A stretch of DNA of 64,000 nucleotides from Fontibacillus phaseoli (lineage in GTDB: Bacteria > Bacillota > Bacilli > Paenibacillales > Paenibacillaceae): NCBI RefSeq assembly GCF_003337355.1, contig NZ_QPJW01000014.1, positions 56,740-120,739 on the forward strand. Direction: 5' to 3'. This document shows, piece by piece, positions 35,491 through 43,712 of this stretch. Below the pieces are notes generated by a model that ran no database searches, was not told the origin of the DNA, and worked only from the letters and a program-made list of their open reading frames with translations. Both the position numbers and the translations under genes were made by a program. Numbering within the stretch: the stretch's first letter is position 1; each line of letters starts with the position of its first letter.

Positions 35491-35592
35491 ATGTCTACTG
35501 ACCGTTATCAAAGTAGGTACTCAGCAGCTCTGAAAGGGTTGTGTGGGGGAGTCGGGGTAAAACTACCCGCAAGTTGGAAATGGGGTCTGTAG
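35491..35592 (+). CDS. Small ORF (33 aa) in the leader of the orphan methyltransferase
   Basis: ATG 35491 directly follows GGGAGGTG, part of which is inside a hairpin. Starts MSTDRYQSRYSAALKGL, Trp-containing C-terminus, stop 31 bp before the methyltransferase. Either a leader peptide that couples translation to the MTase or a small protein. No homologue recalled. Confidence 0.45.
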   Translation: MSTDRYQSRYSAALKGLCGGVGVKLPASWKWGL

Positions 35593-35623
35593 ACCAAATT
35601 TAATTAAAGAGAGGATAATAATC

Positions 35624-36409
35624 ATGAATAAACTAATTAATGAAATTCAGCTGAACCGCATCTATCAACGTGATTGCATTGAAGGGATGAAGATGCTTCC
35701 TGACGATAGTATTAACCTAATCATTGCAGATCCGCCTTACAATACAGGAAATAAAGGAACCAAAATTGACATGAAAAAAGAATACGGCTATAACTACTTC
35801 AATCAAAAATGGGATAAAATAGATGATTTCGGTTTATTTAATTTATTGTGGATTACCGAATGCTACCGTGTTTTAAAGCCAGGTGGTTCAATTCTCAGCT
35901 ATGGTACACATCATAACTTGTTTACTGTGGGGTATTTAATGGAGGAGACTGGTTTTAAAATAAAGATAAAGTATGAATGGAAGAAGAAAAACCCACCGCC
36001 AGCTTTTGCCGGTAGAACACCAAGATTCTCAACTGAATCCATTATATGGGGTATTAAAGGAAAAGCTCCAGTTTACAACCATGGATATGCAAGGAAAATT
36101 AACAATGGTATAAATATTACAAACGTATTCGAGACAGCCCTTACTCCTAAAAGTGAAAAAGCACATGGGAAATTTCCTTGCCAAAAACCTTTAGAAATTT
36201 CAATAAAACTAATTAATTTGCATTCGAGAGAAAATGACATTGTACTTATACCATTTGGAGGCAGCGGTACAGAGTGTGTTGCTGCTGAAGTATCTAATCG
36301 AAACTTTATTGCTTTTGAAACAGAACCTAGCTACATAGAGTTAGCGAACATGCGTCTTGATAGTACAACTCAATATAAAGATAAATTTAAATCTATACTT
36401 GATTGCTAA
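35624..36409 (+). CDS. Orphan DNA methyltransferase, beta class
   Basis: 261 residues. Motif IV IIADPPYN (33-40) before motif I LIPFGGSGTE (about 207), with FPCQKPLEISIKLI as motif X. The N6-adenine or N4-cytosine type. No nuclease is adjacent, so it may protect the excised element from host restriction or regulate. AGAGAGG upstream of ATG 35624. It is preceded by a promoter and a long leader. Confidence 0.9.
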   Translation: MNKLINEIQLNRIYQRDCIEGMKMLPDDSINLIIADPPYNTGNKGTKIDMKKEYGYNYFNQKWDKIDDFGLFNLLWITECYRVLKPGGSILSYGTHHNLFTVGYLMEETGFKIKIKYEWKKKNPPPAFAGRTPRFSTESIIWGIKGKAPVYNHGYARKINNGINITNVFETALTPKSEKAHGKFPCQKPLEISIKLINLHSRENDIVLIPFGGSGTECVAAEVSNRNFIAFETEPSYIELANMRLDSTTQYKDKFKSILDC

Positions 36410-36547
36410 AACACAATTGACTTCTTTTCAAGAAAAAATTAAATATTAAAAGCATTACTTTGATTAATACATTTGTTTATAACTAATGAACATACGGTCA
36501 CAAGGATGTGGCTTTTAAATATATGTGAATATGAGGAGAAAGCTATA

Positions 36548-36673
36548 ATGAAAGAAATTACAAAATATGATATTATTATCTCTACTACAGAAGAAGTTAA
36601 GCGGGAGCAGTTGTTTGCTGCTCTTGTTAATATAATAGAAAAATATGCAGAGTTTAAGCAAACAAAAGAATAA
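36548..36673 (+). CDS. Small protein upstream of the serine recombinase
   Basis: 41 residues from ATG 36548 with GAGGAG 9 nt upstream; the frame opens at 36473 without a site. Charged amphipathic helix (ITKYDIIISTTEEVKREQLF, then NIIEKYAEFKQ). Possibly a recombinase accessory or directionality factor by position only. Confidence 0.5.
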   Translation: MKEITKYDIIISTTEEVKREQLFAALVNIIEKYAEFKQTKE

Positions 36674-36682
36674 TGAAGTACA

Positions 36683-36720
36683 AGGTGGGTTGCCATAAAG
36701 GTAATCCACCTGTTTTTTTT
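36683..36720 (+). terminator. Terminator before the recombinase gene
   Basis: AGGTGGGTTGCC-ATAAA-GGTAATCCACCT hairpin followed by TTTTTTTT. Confidence 0.9.
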
Positions 36721-36749
36721 AAGTATTATGAATGAGAGGATTGATTTTT

Positions 36750-38303
36750 TTGGAGAAAAGTAGGGTTGCTATCTATTGTCGGGTTTCAACGGAAGAACAA
36801 GCAAATGGATTTTCTTTAGAAAGCCAAGCTGCAATTTTAGAAGAGTATGCAAAGTCTAAAAATTATGAAGTTTACGATCTATATATTGATGATGGTTATT
36901 CAGGAAAGGATTTTAAAAGGCCGGAGATTCAACGTTTATTAAGAGATGCAAATGAAGGGAAATTTGATATTGTATTAGCCTGGAAGGTTGATAGAATTTC
37001 ACGGAGCAACAGAGATGTACTTAATATGATTGAAATGGAGTTACACCCCCGAAATATAAAGTTGCTTATAAGCACTTGTGACATTGACAGCACTACTACA
37101 ATTGGATATATGTTTATAAGCTTGCTAGGCACATTTGCAGAGTATGAAAGAACGGTTATTATTGAGCGTGTAGAAATGGGAATGTCTAAACGAGCGTCCA
37201 ATGGTAATTGGTGTGGCGGAAAAATACTCGGATATGATTCTGTTAACGGTGTATTGGAGATTAATGAGCAAGAGAAAGATGTAGTAACTAAAATATTTGA
37301 AATGAGAGCTTCGGGATTGGGGTATAAAGCCATAGCAAGCCGTATGAATGAATTGAGTTACACAACAAAACATAATAAAGCTTTTCAAATCAATACAATT
37401 AAAACAATTCTAAACAATCCAACGTATATAGGGAAAATTAGATGGGGACAGCATCGACAATGGGACAAGAAGAGAAGGAAGGGGAAGTCGAAAACTCCAA
37501 TCATAGTAGAGGGGAAACATGAAGCGATTATAAGCAAGGAATTATGGGATAAGGCTGAGGAAATTGCAAAGCATCAAAACAGCAAAGCTTTAACTGATTC
37601 TAATTTGAAAGGTCAATTCTTATTGTCTGGAATATTGCGTTGCCCACAATGTGGTGCAGGAACAGTTATGACGAAAAGAAAGAAGAGGAGTGGCGAGGGA
37701 TATCATCTATATTATATGTGCCAAGCCTATCACTCTAAAGGAATAACCGCATGCAGAACAAATTTAATTGATAAACAATCAATTGAGGTACAGTTAATTA
37801 GAGTTGTGAAAGGTATTTTATGCAATCAAGATTTAGTTAGAGTAATTTTAGATAAGGTCAAGAATGAGGGTTCTCATGACATTGATGAACTGAATTCTCA
37901 GTTAAATGCGCACCTGAAGGAAATGAACAAGCTAATTCAGCGAAAAGAGAAGTTTAATCAAGCGTACATTTTGGGCGACATTGAGAATGTAGCGTACAAT
38001 GAAGCTATGAAGGCATTAGTACAAAAAATAGATGTTACTGAACAAACAATACACAAACTAAACGTTCTAATTGAGAAAAAATCGTCTAAGGTTAATATTA
38101 CCGAGGAGTTAATTCTTGAAGCGTTGCAAAACTTTGATACACTGTTTGAGCAAGCAGATATTAAAGATAAGAAGCAACTGATAAAGGCTCTAGTAAAAAA
38201 AATTGAAGTCGAGCCTGACCGCAAGTGGTTAAAGAGCATCGTCTTTTGGTTTTCAGAAGGCGATGCTTTACCACTAAATGATATGCGGAGAACCGTATCA
38301 TAA
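36750..38303 (+). CDS. Large serine recombinase (Ccr-like integrase of the element)
   Basis: 517 residues from TTG 36750 (GAGAGG 9 nt upstream; ATG 36732 is alternative). Resolvase domain with AIYCRVSTEEQ and catalytic Ser13, then AWKVDRISRS; the recombinase domain (about 160-270, LGYKAIASRMNE); zinc ribbon LRCPQCGAG...C...C (about 297-340); and a coiled coil (about 370-470) as in phage integrases and CcrA/B/C. It catalyses integration at rlmH and, with a directionality factor, excision. Its stop TAA (38301-38303) lies inside attR, and its last codons contain the right terminal inverted repeat. A single recombinase recalls CcrC. Confidence 0.93.
   Translation: MEKSRVAIYCRVSTEEQANGFSLESQAAILEEYAKSKNYEVYDLYIDDGYSGKDFKRPEIQRLLRDANEGKFDIVLAWKVDRISRSNRDVLNMIEMELHPRNIKLLISTCDIDSTTTIGYMFISLLGTFAEYERTVIIERVEMGMSKRASNGNWCGGKILGYDSVNGVLEINEQEKDVVTKIFEMRASGLGYKAIASRMNELSYTTKHNKAFQINTIKTILNNPTYIGKIRWGQHRQWDKKRRKGKSKTPIIVEGKHEAIISKELWDKAEEIAKHQNSKALTDSNLKGQFLLSGILRCPQCGAGTVMTKRKKRSGEGYHLYYMCQAYHSKGITACRTNLIDKQSIEVQLIRVVKGILCNQDLVRVILDKVKNEGSHDIDELNSQLNAHLKEMNKLIQRKEKFNQAYILGDIENVAYNEAMKALVQKIDVTEQTIHKLNVLIEKKSSKVNITEELILEALQNFDTLFEQADIKDKKQLIKALVKKIEVEPDRKWLKSIVFWFSEGDALPLNDMRRTVS
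38224..38276. repeat. Right terminal inverted repeat and long hairpin
   Basis: TGCTTTACCACTA (38264-38276) is the exact reverse complement of the left-end repeat. Within the recombinase gene the stretch 38224-38245 pairs imperfectly with 38257-38275 (core AGCATCGTCTT / AAGGCGATGCT), forming a long hairpin next to attR. Confidence 0.75.
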
Positions 38304-38307
38304 GTAG
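38290..38307 (+). other. attR: right attachment site
   Basis: GAACCGTATCATAAGTAG, 16/18 identical to the rlmH 3' end; it would encode EPYHK-stop in the RlmH frame. Composition changes to GC-richer DNA just after it. Confidence 0.85.
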
Positions 38308-38373
38308 GTACGCTAAATTGAGCAAGGTGGGGGTAATACATCAGCGGTACAAAAATTCATAAGCAACTTAACC

Positions 38374-38399
38374 AAGGAGCATGCCGGAGCGTGCTCCTT
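38374..38399. terminator. Hairpin terminator right of attR
   Basis: AAGGAGCATGC-CGGA-GCGTGCTCCTT, 11 bp with one G-U, then TTT. May be the original rlmH terminator. Confidence 0.75.
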
Positions 38400-38410
38400 T
38401 TGCATTTTCA

Positions 38411-38486
38411 ACGATAGCCCCGTTAAGCTGATCCGTACCATGAGTAAGCACAAAGCCGTCGTTAATTGAAGCGTCAATGAACAAAA
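38411..38486. repeat. Degenerate repeat related to 55961-56040, with an att-like core
   Basis: Shares ATAGC-CCGTTA, TACCAT-AGT and GTCAAT blocks with 55961-56040. The core GATCCGTACCATGAGTAA (38430) matches attR at 14/18 positions. Confidence 0.55.
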
Positions 38487-38652
38487 TAGCGCAGTTTGCT
38501 CCCTATCGGAACGAAGATTAGGATATAGCTTTAGGAGTTGTAGTCAAAATGTAATTAGTTTCCTAAACAGTATCATAATTTGACATGATTAATGATTATT
38601 ATAAACACATCCGGTTGTTAAAAAATAAAACTAGGTCAGAGGAGGAATGAAA

Positions 38653-39075
38653 ATGAGTACGACTATGGCTCATGAAAAAAACGCGAAAGTAGAATCCCGC
38701 CCTGTTGGAAGGACAGCCGCCTATTGGACGGTCACGATTATACTCGCATTCTCAATTACATTAAGCGGTATCGGGCAACTGATGCGATATGGAGGGAATG
38801 TCGATCTAGTGACCGATATTGGTTTCCCGTTATATGTCACGAACATTCTTGGAGCTTGGAAGTTGCTTGGAGTCATTGCGATCGTAATGCCAGGTTTGCC
38901 CCGGCTTAAGGAATGGGCTTATAGCGGTATCTTTTTTCTAATGACGGGGGCGGCTTTATCTCATGCGTTCGCTAACGATTACGGCGATTACGGATTTCAT
39001 ATCATTCTTCCGCTTTTCTATGCCGCGCTTGGTATCGCCTCCTGGGCGTTGCGTCCGAAAAGCCGCAGGCTCTAA
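38653..39075 (+). CDS. DoxX-like membrane protein
   Basis: 140 residues from ATG 38653 (GGAGG 7 nt upstream). Four predicted helices: WTVTIILAFSITLSGIGQLM, then ILGAWKLLGVIAIVMPGLPRLKEWAY, FLMTGAALSHAF and LPLFYAALGIASWAL. The GAWKLLG and P-x2-KEWAY motifs are typical of DoxX-like proteins, membrane proteins of unclear redox function. First chromosomal gene after the element. Confidence 0.85.
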   Translation: MSTTMAHEKNAKVESRPVGRTAAYWTVTIILAFSITLSGIGQLMRYGGNVDLVTDIGFPLYVTNILGAWKLLGVIAIVMPGLPRLKEWAYSGIFFLMTGAALSHAFANDYGDYGFHIILPLFYAALGIASWALRPKSRRL

Positions 39076-39135
39076 GGGCAAATGTCCAATATAGTAAGCT
39101 GGCCGGAACCATTCGGCTGCCATTTATGCAAAGGA

Positions 39136-39153
39136 GGCACCCGGCCGGGTGCC
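39136..39153. terminator. Terminator after the DoxX-like gene
   Basis: GGCACCC-GGCC-GGGTGCC perfect stem followed by TTCG; weak T-tract. Same arm sequence as the terminator at 42152. Confidence 0.6.
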
Positions 39154-39286
39154 TTCGATTTCGTTAAGCAGATATTATTTGTACGTATTTCCCAGGTCGG
39201 GAACAAACGTTTGCATTTTTTCTTTTCTTTTGAGCGAATAATTTGTATGATGAAAGAAACGTGAACGAAAGAGGAGCCTTGCAAAC

Positions 39287-40480
39287 ATGATCCAATTAAC
39301 AAACCGCCAGGCACGGCAATTTCTGTTGTTGAAGCATGGACTATTGGGCGAGTATAAATTTAGTGGGAAGCAAGGCGTATTGGACTTTGCCCGGCAGGTC
39401 GGCTGCATTCAATACGACCCCATCGATGTTTGCGGAAAAAACGCCGAATTGGTGCTGCAGTCGCGAATCAAGGGATTTTCCAAGGGAATGCTCGCCGAGT
39501 TGCTGTATGAGGACAGAAGCCTTGTCGATTATCCGGATAAAAATCTGGCCATTATCCCAGTCGAGGACTGGCCTTATTTTGAGCGATACAGGCAGGCCTC
39601 AAGGCAACATGCCGAACGCTATCCAGAAATGGAAGCGCTGGCAGCGCAAGTACGGGCTCATATCCAAAATCACGGTGTACTAAGTTCGGATGATTTGAAA
39701 CTGGATGGAGATTTCTCTTGGCAATCGGCCATCCACTGGAGTGCTGGAAACAACTCATCTCGATCGGTGCTGGAGCAGATGTATTCGACGGGTGAGCTGA
39801 TTATCCATCATAAAAAAGGAACGCGAAAATACTACGACTTAGCCAAGAAATACATACATCCCAATCTGCTGAATGCATCAGAGCCGCTGGAGGATGAGCT
39901 GGAGCATCATAAGTGGCGGGTTCTGCGCCGGATCGGTGCTGTTGGTCTCTTATGGAATCGTGCGTCAGATGCATGGCTGAATATATGGGGGTTGAAAGCA
40001 GCACAGCGCAACGAGGTTTTTCGCCAGCTATTAGACGAAGCCCGCATTGTTGCTGTTGCCGTGGAACATATAAAGGATATGCTGTATTGCCGAGCCGAGG
40101 ATTTGCGGCTTATTGAAGCCGTCCTGCAAAATCCGGAGCCGAAATTCCGCTGCGAGCTGATTGCCCCGCTGGACAATTTCATATGGGACAGAAAGCTGAT
40201 CAACGAATTGTTTGGCTTCGATTACACCTGGGAGATCTACACGCCTGCAATCAAGCGGAAATTCGGCTATTATGTGCTGCCTCTTTTATATGGAGAGAGC
40301 TTCATTGGACGAGCCGAGATCATCGCGGAGCGAAAAACCGGAACGCTCGTTGTTAAAAACATCTGGTACGAGAACGGTGTGAAGCAAACAACGCAATTGC
40401 GAACAGCCTTGAACCGTTGTCTCCAAAAGTTTGCGTTATTTAATGGGTGTGAGACGATTACTGCAGAGTCTATGAGCTGA
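39287..40480 (+). CDS. YcaQ/AlkX-type winged-helix DNA glycosylase
   Basis: 397 residues. Starts QLTNRQARQFLLLKHGLLG, has GCIQYDPIDVCGKN (about 38-51) containing the QxD catalytic motif of the AlkX/YcaQ branch, and C-terminal LIAPLDNFIWDRKLINELFGF and VVKNIWYE. Such HTH_42 proteins unhook interstrand crosslinks and excise bulky alkylated bases. AGAGGAG upstream. It stands alone between two terminators or promoters. Substrate range is inferred from the family. Confidence 0.9.
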   Translation: MIQLTNRQARQFLLLKHGLLGEYKFSGKQGVLDFARQVGCIQYDPIDVCGKNAELVLQSRIKGFSKGMLAELLYEDRSLVDYPDKNLAIIPVEDWPYFERYRQASRQHAERYPEMEALAAQVRAHIQNHGVLSSDDLKLDGDFSWQSAIHWSAGNNSSRSVLEQMYSTGELIIHHKKGTRKYYDLAKKYIHPNLLNASEPLEDELEHHKWRVLRRIGAVGLLWNRASDAWLNIWGLKAAQRNEVFRQLLDEARIVAVAVEHIKDMLYCRAEDLRLIEAVLQNPEPKFRCELIAPLDNFIWDRKLINELFGFDYTWEIYTPAIKRKFGYYVLPLLYGESFIGRAEIIAERKTGTLVVKNIWYENGVKQTTQLRTALNRCLQKFALFNGCETITAESMS

Positions 40481-40638
40481 TATCCTTTTTGTTTAATTGC
40501 TATTTCGCGTCTGCTTTCACGATTCCTTAAAAACTTGCCGTTAAATTACAGCGCTGAGAGCCGTAGCATAAGGAACAGTAGTTTTGCACTTGTTTTAATG
40601 TTTGTTTTAAGTAATGTTCATAAAAAACGAAAGTATAG

Positions 40639-40667
40639 TTTACACTTTTGTTGTAAATATATATAAT
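40639..40667 (+). promoter_or_regulatory. Sigma-A promoter of the DUF4143 ATPase gene
   Basis: TTTACA (40639), 17-bp spacer, TATAAT (40662), 25 bp before the ATG. Confidence 0.75.
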
Positions 40668-40692
40668 AAGAGATATAAGGGGGTGGTTGACC

Positions 40693-42141
40693 ATGAAGGA
40701 TTTAATTACGGATGAAAGTGTTTTACAGGTTTTAAGAGGGTACAACAAGTGGTGGGAAACTGAAAAAGTCCCTGATGACTTTGCCAAACCTGTAAAGCGA
40801 TTTGCATACTACGAGGCAAAACAAAGTTTTGAACATACAACGATTCGTCGGCATGTCATATTAACTGGGCCACGTCGAGTTGGAAAATCAACTATTATGT
40901 ATCAAACTATTCAAGATGTATTAGAGACAGGTATTCCGTCAAAGAATGTCCTTTATGTTTCTTTCGATCATCCACTTTTAAAGGTATCGGAAATTGACCG
41001 TATCCTTAAAGTGTTTATAAATAATGTTGCATTTAGCGATAACATACACCTATTTTTAGATGAAATCCAATACGCCCATGAATGGAATGGCTGGTTGAAG
41101 ACGATTTATGATAACAATCCTACATATCGAGTAATGGCAACTGGATCGGCTAGTCCAATTCTGAGTGATAAAATGCCTGAAAGTGGAGTTGGGCGTTGGG
41201 TACAAATTCGGATTCCAACCCTATCCTTCTATGAATATCTTGAACTTCGAGGGATCGAGGTACCGATACTTGAAGAAAAAATAAAGCCAACTGCTCTAAG
41301 TGAATTGAGCCGAAAAGAACTAGTCTCACTTATGGGTAATCTTCAACCATTGGAGCGTCATTTCCATAGATATTTATTACTTGGCGGGTTTCCAGAAATT
41401 GCTCAATCGGATGATGTCTCATATGCTCAAAGGATAATTCGAGAAGACGTCGTTGATAAAGTATTAAAAAGAGACATGGTGTCTCTCTTTAATGTAAGGC
41501 ACATTGACGAGTTAGAGAGAATATTCCTTTACCTTTGTATGACGACAGGAAATATCATTGAAGCGACTACAATTTCAAATAATATGGATATAACTCGACC
41601 AACGGTATTGAAGTATCTCAATTTTCTTGAATTAGCAAACCTTATTTACACTGGCTATCCTGTTGATATGGTTGGGAAGAAGGTTTTGAAGGCAAAACCG
41701 AAAGTGTATCTAGCCGATGCAGCCATTCGAAATGCTGTGCTTCTACAAGGTGAGGAAGTACTGCAGGATTCAGATCAGATGGGCATGATCGTTGAATCGG
41801 CTGTGTATAAGCACATCAACACATTCTACTATAACTTTAACCCTAAAGTAGGTTACTACAGGGATTCTAGTTCACAAAAGGAAATAGATATCGTTGTAAT
41901 GATGCCCAACTCAAAAATTTTAATTGAAATAAAATATCGTGAGAATCCGAAAATAAAGGAGACTGAGGCCATTGTAGAATGGGCAAAAAAAGATAGACTA
42001 ACAGCGGCTTCACTACTTGTAACAAAAAATGCAGAGGATTACGGTTTACTTGATCATGCTCCTATTATGAGAATTCCGGCATTTGCTTTTCTATATTTAC
42101 TTGGTCATGCGGAAAAGACGCGATTTAGGAAACCAGTTTAG
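40693..42141 (+). CDS. AAA+ ATPase with DUF4143 (PD-(D/E)XK-like) domain
   Basis: 482 residues from ATG 40693, GGGGGTGG 6 nt upstream. Walker A TGPRRVGKST (about 54-63), Walker B LFLDEIQYAHEW, sensor VMATGSASP, a winged-helix region, and a C-terminal DUF4143 domain with EIDIVVMMPNSKILIEIKYRE, matching the D...E-x-K nuclease core. This abundant family is of uncertain role, sometimes linked to defence or toxin-like loci. It has its own promoter and terminator, so it is a single-gene unit; codon composition is more AT-rich than its left neighbour, suggesting acquisition. Confidence 0.88.
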   Translation: MKDLITDESVLQVLRGYNKWWETEKVPDDFAKPVKRFAYYEAKQSFEHTTIRRHVILTGPRRVGKSTIMYQTIQDVLETGIPSKNVLYVSFDHPLLKVSEIDRILKVFINNVAFSDNIHLFLDEIQYAHEWNGWLKTIYDNNPTYRVMATGSASPILSDKMPESGVGRWVQIRIPTLSFYEYLELRGIEVPILEEKIKPTALSELSRKELVSLMGNLQPLERHFHRYLLLGGFPEIAQSDDVSYAQRIIREDVVDKVLKRDMVSLFNVRHIDELERIFLYLCMTTGNIIEATTISNNMDITRPTVLKYLNFLELANLIYTGYPVDMVGKKVLKAKPKVYLADAAIRNAVLLQGEEVLQDSDQMGMIVESAVYKHINTFYYNFNPKVGYYRDSSSQKEIDIVVMMPNSKILIEIKYRENPKIKETEAIVEWAKKDRLTAASLLVTKNAEDYGLLDHAPIMRIPAFAFLYLLGHAEKTRFRKPV

Positions 42142-42151
42142 TAAAAAAACT

Positions 42152-42176
42152 AAAGGCACCCTGGCTGGGTGCCTTT
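42152..42176. terminator. Terminator after the DUF4143 ATPase
   Basis: AAAGGCACCC-TGGCT-GGGTGCCTTT perfect 10-bp stem. Confidence 0.85.
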
Positions 42177-42358
42177 AAACTTGCCGAAATTGACAGCGGA
42201 GTCCCGTTAATAGAGTAATTGATCGTGCCGTTTTGGCCAGCTTTGCTGTAAATTCCATAAATCGGACTTTGGAATCAATTTCCTGTCCGGACTTGCGTGA
42301 ATCGTACGGCAATCTCTATAGTATAGGGAACGACATACGAACGGAGTGGTAGGGGGAA

Positions 42359-43234
42359 ATGGAGAGCGAACGCGTACTTCAGCAAAATTTAGAAGAAAAA
42401 AGCGAGTTTCAGCGGTTGTTTCAAATGTATCTGCTATTTGAGGAGATAGTGGAGCGGCCGAATGCGGAAATCGTCCGGAACGCGTTAGAAACCCGATGCG
42501 GAAAAACGGATACCGTGTCGCCAGACGACGCATTGTCGTCGTTTGCCGTAGAGGCTTATAAAGTAGCTTACCAGGAGGGGGAACTGCCGGCCCAGGTCAT
42601 GATGGCAGACGTTACTCCGTTTAAACCGGAGACGATTACCGATTTGGAGCGCACCCAGTTTTGGACGATGCCGGATGCGGAGGACGTTCTGCAAGAATGT
42701 CACTATAAGCTGCTGATCAGCGACTTCATGGCGGCGGGGCTGGACTATAAATCGCGCAGCGCCTTATTGGCGGATTGGCTGGAGGCTGCCGTAAGCTTGT
42801 TCCCGACCTGCAAAGCGATATGGATTCCATTGAGCGGGAAATTGCTGCACCCAGCCGAAATTACGGATAACCCATACGAAGGTGCTGCGAGGTTCTTACA
42901 GTTCGGCATGAATATTCGCTATTTTACGATTCATGGTACCGAAGACAGCTTGATCGATTCGCTCGGCCTCTTTGCGCTTGGACTTCCGGATGTCCAGTAC
43001 CATTTTCATACCTTGGATCCGAACGAAGTGTCGCAACATGCCTTCAATGTTGCAGCCTATTTGTTTGAAGCGGAGGTGCCGGTGGGCGACGGCGAGACGA
43101 TCGCCGGTTTGCTGGACGGGGAGATGGCGCCGGACGTGCATTGGCCTTGCAGATTTGAAATGGCGCTGATCCAGCCTTCGAGAGAAGTGATGGACGTCTG
43201 TACGGGCGAGTATGCGGCAGGAGAACGAGAATAA
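42359..43234 (+). CDS. DUF4261-like protein
   Basis: 291 residues. The central SLFPTCKAIWIPLSGKLLHP and the C-terminal NIRYFTIHGTEDSLIDSLGL, FALGLPDVQYHFHTLDP recall DUF4261, a family often found as immunity-like proteins. AGGGGG directly upstream of ATG 42359. Two further small immunity-like genes follow in the same direction at 20- and 50-bp spacing, so they probably form one operon. Family name from memory. Confidence 0.65.
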   Translation: MESERVLQQNLEEKSEFQRLFQMYLLFEEIVERPNAEIVRNALETRCGKTDTVSPDDALSSFAVEAYKVAYQEGELPAQVMMADVTPFKPETITDLERTQFWTMPDAEDVLQECHYKLLISDFMAAGLDYKSRSALLADWLEAAVSLFPTCKAIWIPLSGKLLHPAEITDNPYEGAARFLQFGMNIRYFTIHGTEDSLIDSLGLFALGLPDVQYHFHTLDPNEVSQHAFNVAAYLFEAEVPVGDGETIAGLLDGEMAPDVHWPCRFEMALIQPSREVMDVCTGEYAAGERE

Positions 43235-43254
43235 AAATAGGGGGAGCACGTGGT

Positions 43255-43662
43255 ATGCTTAAACGGGTTTCAGGTAAAGAGGAAGATATTATTCGGGCGT
43301 TCGCAAGAGAGCTTGTCGACTCCATCGCAGACGGAAAGTATGAGGAAATTGCTCATAAAGTTGATGATATGCAGGATTGGGACATTGAGCTATTAAAAGA
43401 GGTCATCGAGAGTTTTAAGGAAGATAATGAGTTGGAACAGATCGATAGGTTTGATGTGGAATGTACCTTTAGGCCTGTTTATAAAGATGGCAGCGTTTAT
43501 CAACAAGAATCTTTCTACCACTTTAACGATGGAAGCGGAATTTCCTACGAATATGCTCTGACGACGGATGGCGAACCCAATGATTTGACGTTGAGTGTTG
43601 AGTTTCACTTTGAGGGTGACGATTTGAAAGTCATTTTTGAGAGTGGGCTTACTGTACTTTAA
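43255..43662 (+). CDS. Acidic small protein, immunity-like
   Basis: 135 residues, AGGGGGAG upstream. Helical N-terminal half (KEEDIIRAFARELVDSIADG) and a beta-rich C-terminal half (ECTFRPVYKDGSVY, SYEYALTTDGEPNDL). Highly acidic, single domain, no signal. This build is common among polymorphic-toxin immunity proteins. No toxin is encoded nearby. Confidence 0.6.
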   Translation: MLKRVSGKEEDIIRAFARELVDSIADGKYEEIAHKVDDMQDWDIELLKEVIESFKEDNELEQIDRFDVECTFRPVYKDGSVYQQESFYHFNDGSGISYEYALTTDGEPNDLTLSVEFHFEGDDLKVIFESGLTVL

Positions 43663-43712
43663 TGACTTCCTATTTTAGAGGATGAGAAACTCTGCAAAGG
43701 AGTTATAACGAT

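Larger units (their letters stand above)
14744..38307. mobile_element. SCC-like integrative element inserted at the 3' end of rlmH, carrying a defence island
   Basis: Bounded by direct repeats GAACCGTATCACAAATAG (14744) and GAACCGTATCATAAGTAG (38290), 16/18 identical, the first being the rlmH 3' end. Base composition falls sharply to AT-rich just after 14761 and recovers after 38307. 13-bp inverted repeats lie at 14759-14771 and 38264-38276. A large serine recombinase abuts the right end, as ccr genes serve SCC, although staphylococcal ccr genes are usually more internal. Staphylococcal attB is known to be the rlmH 3' end with core TATCATAA. Cargo: SIR2, DUF6615-like, LAGLIDADG, LlaJI-type R-M, tyrosine recombinase, primase-polymerase, orphan MTase. 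Identity as a mobile unit is strong; homology to SCC rather than convergence on the site is inference. Confidence 0.88.

Noticed and set aside
35501..35520. ACCGTTATCAAAGTAGGTAC, similar to the attR neighbourhood
   Set aside because: Needs gaps to align with the att core and lies inside the 33-aa ORF; no second repeat supports a nested boundary.
14744..38307. Search for staphylococcal SCC cargo (mec, ccrA/ccrB pair, cch helicases)
   Set aside because: None was recognised; only a single recombinase and a prim-pol are present, so the element is SCC-like by site and recombinase, not by cargo.
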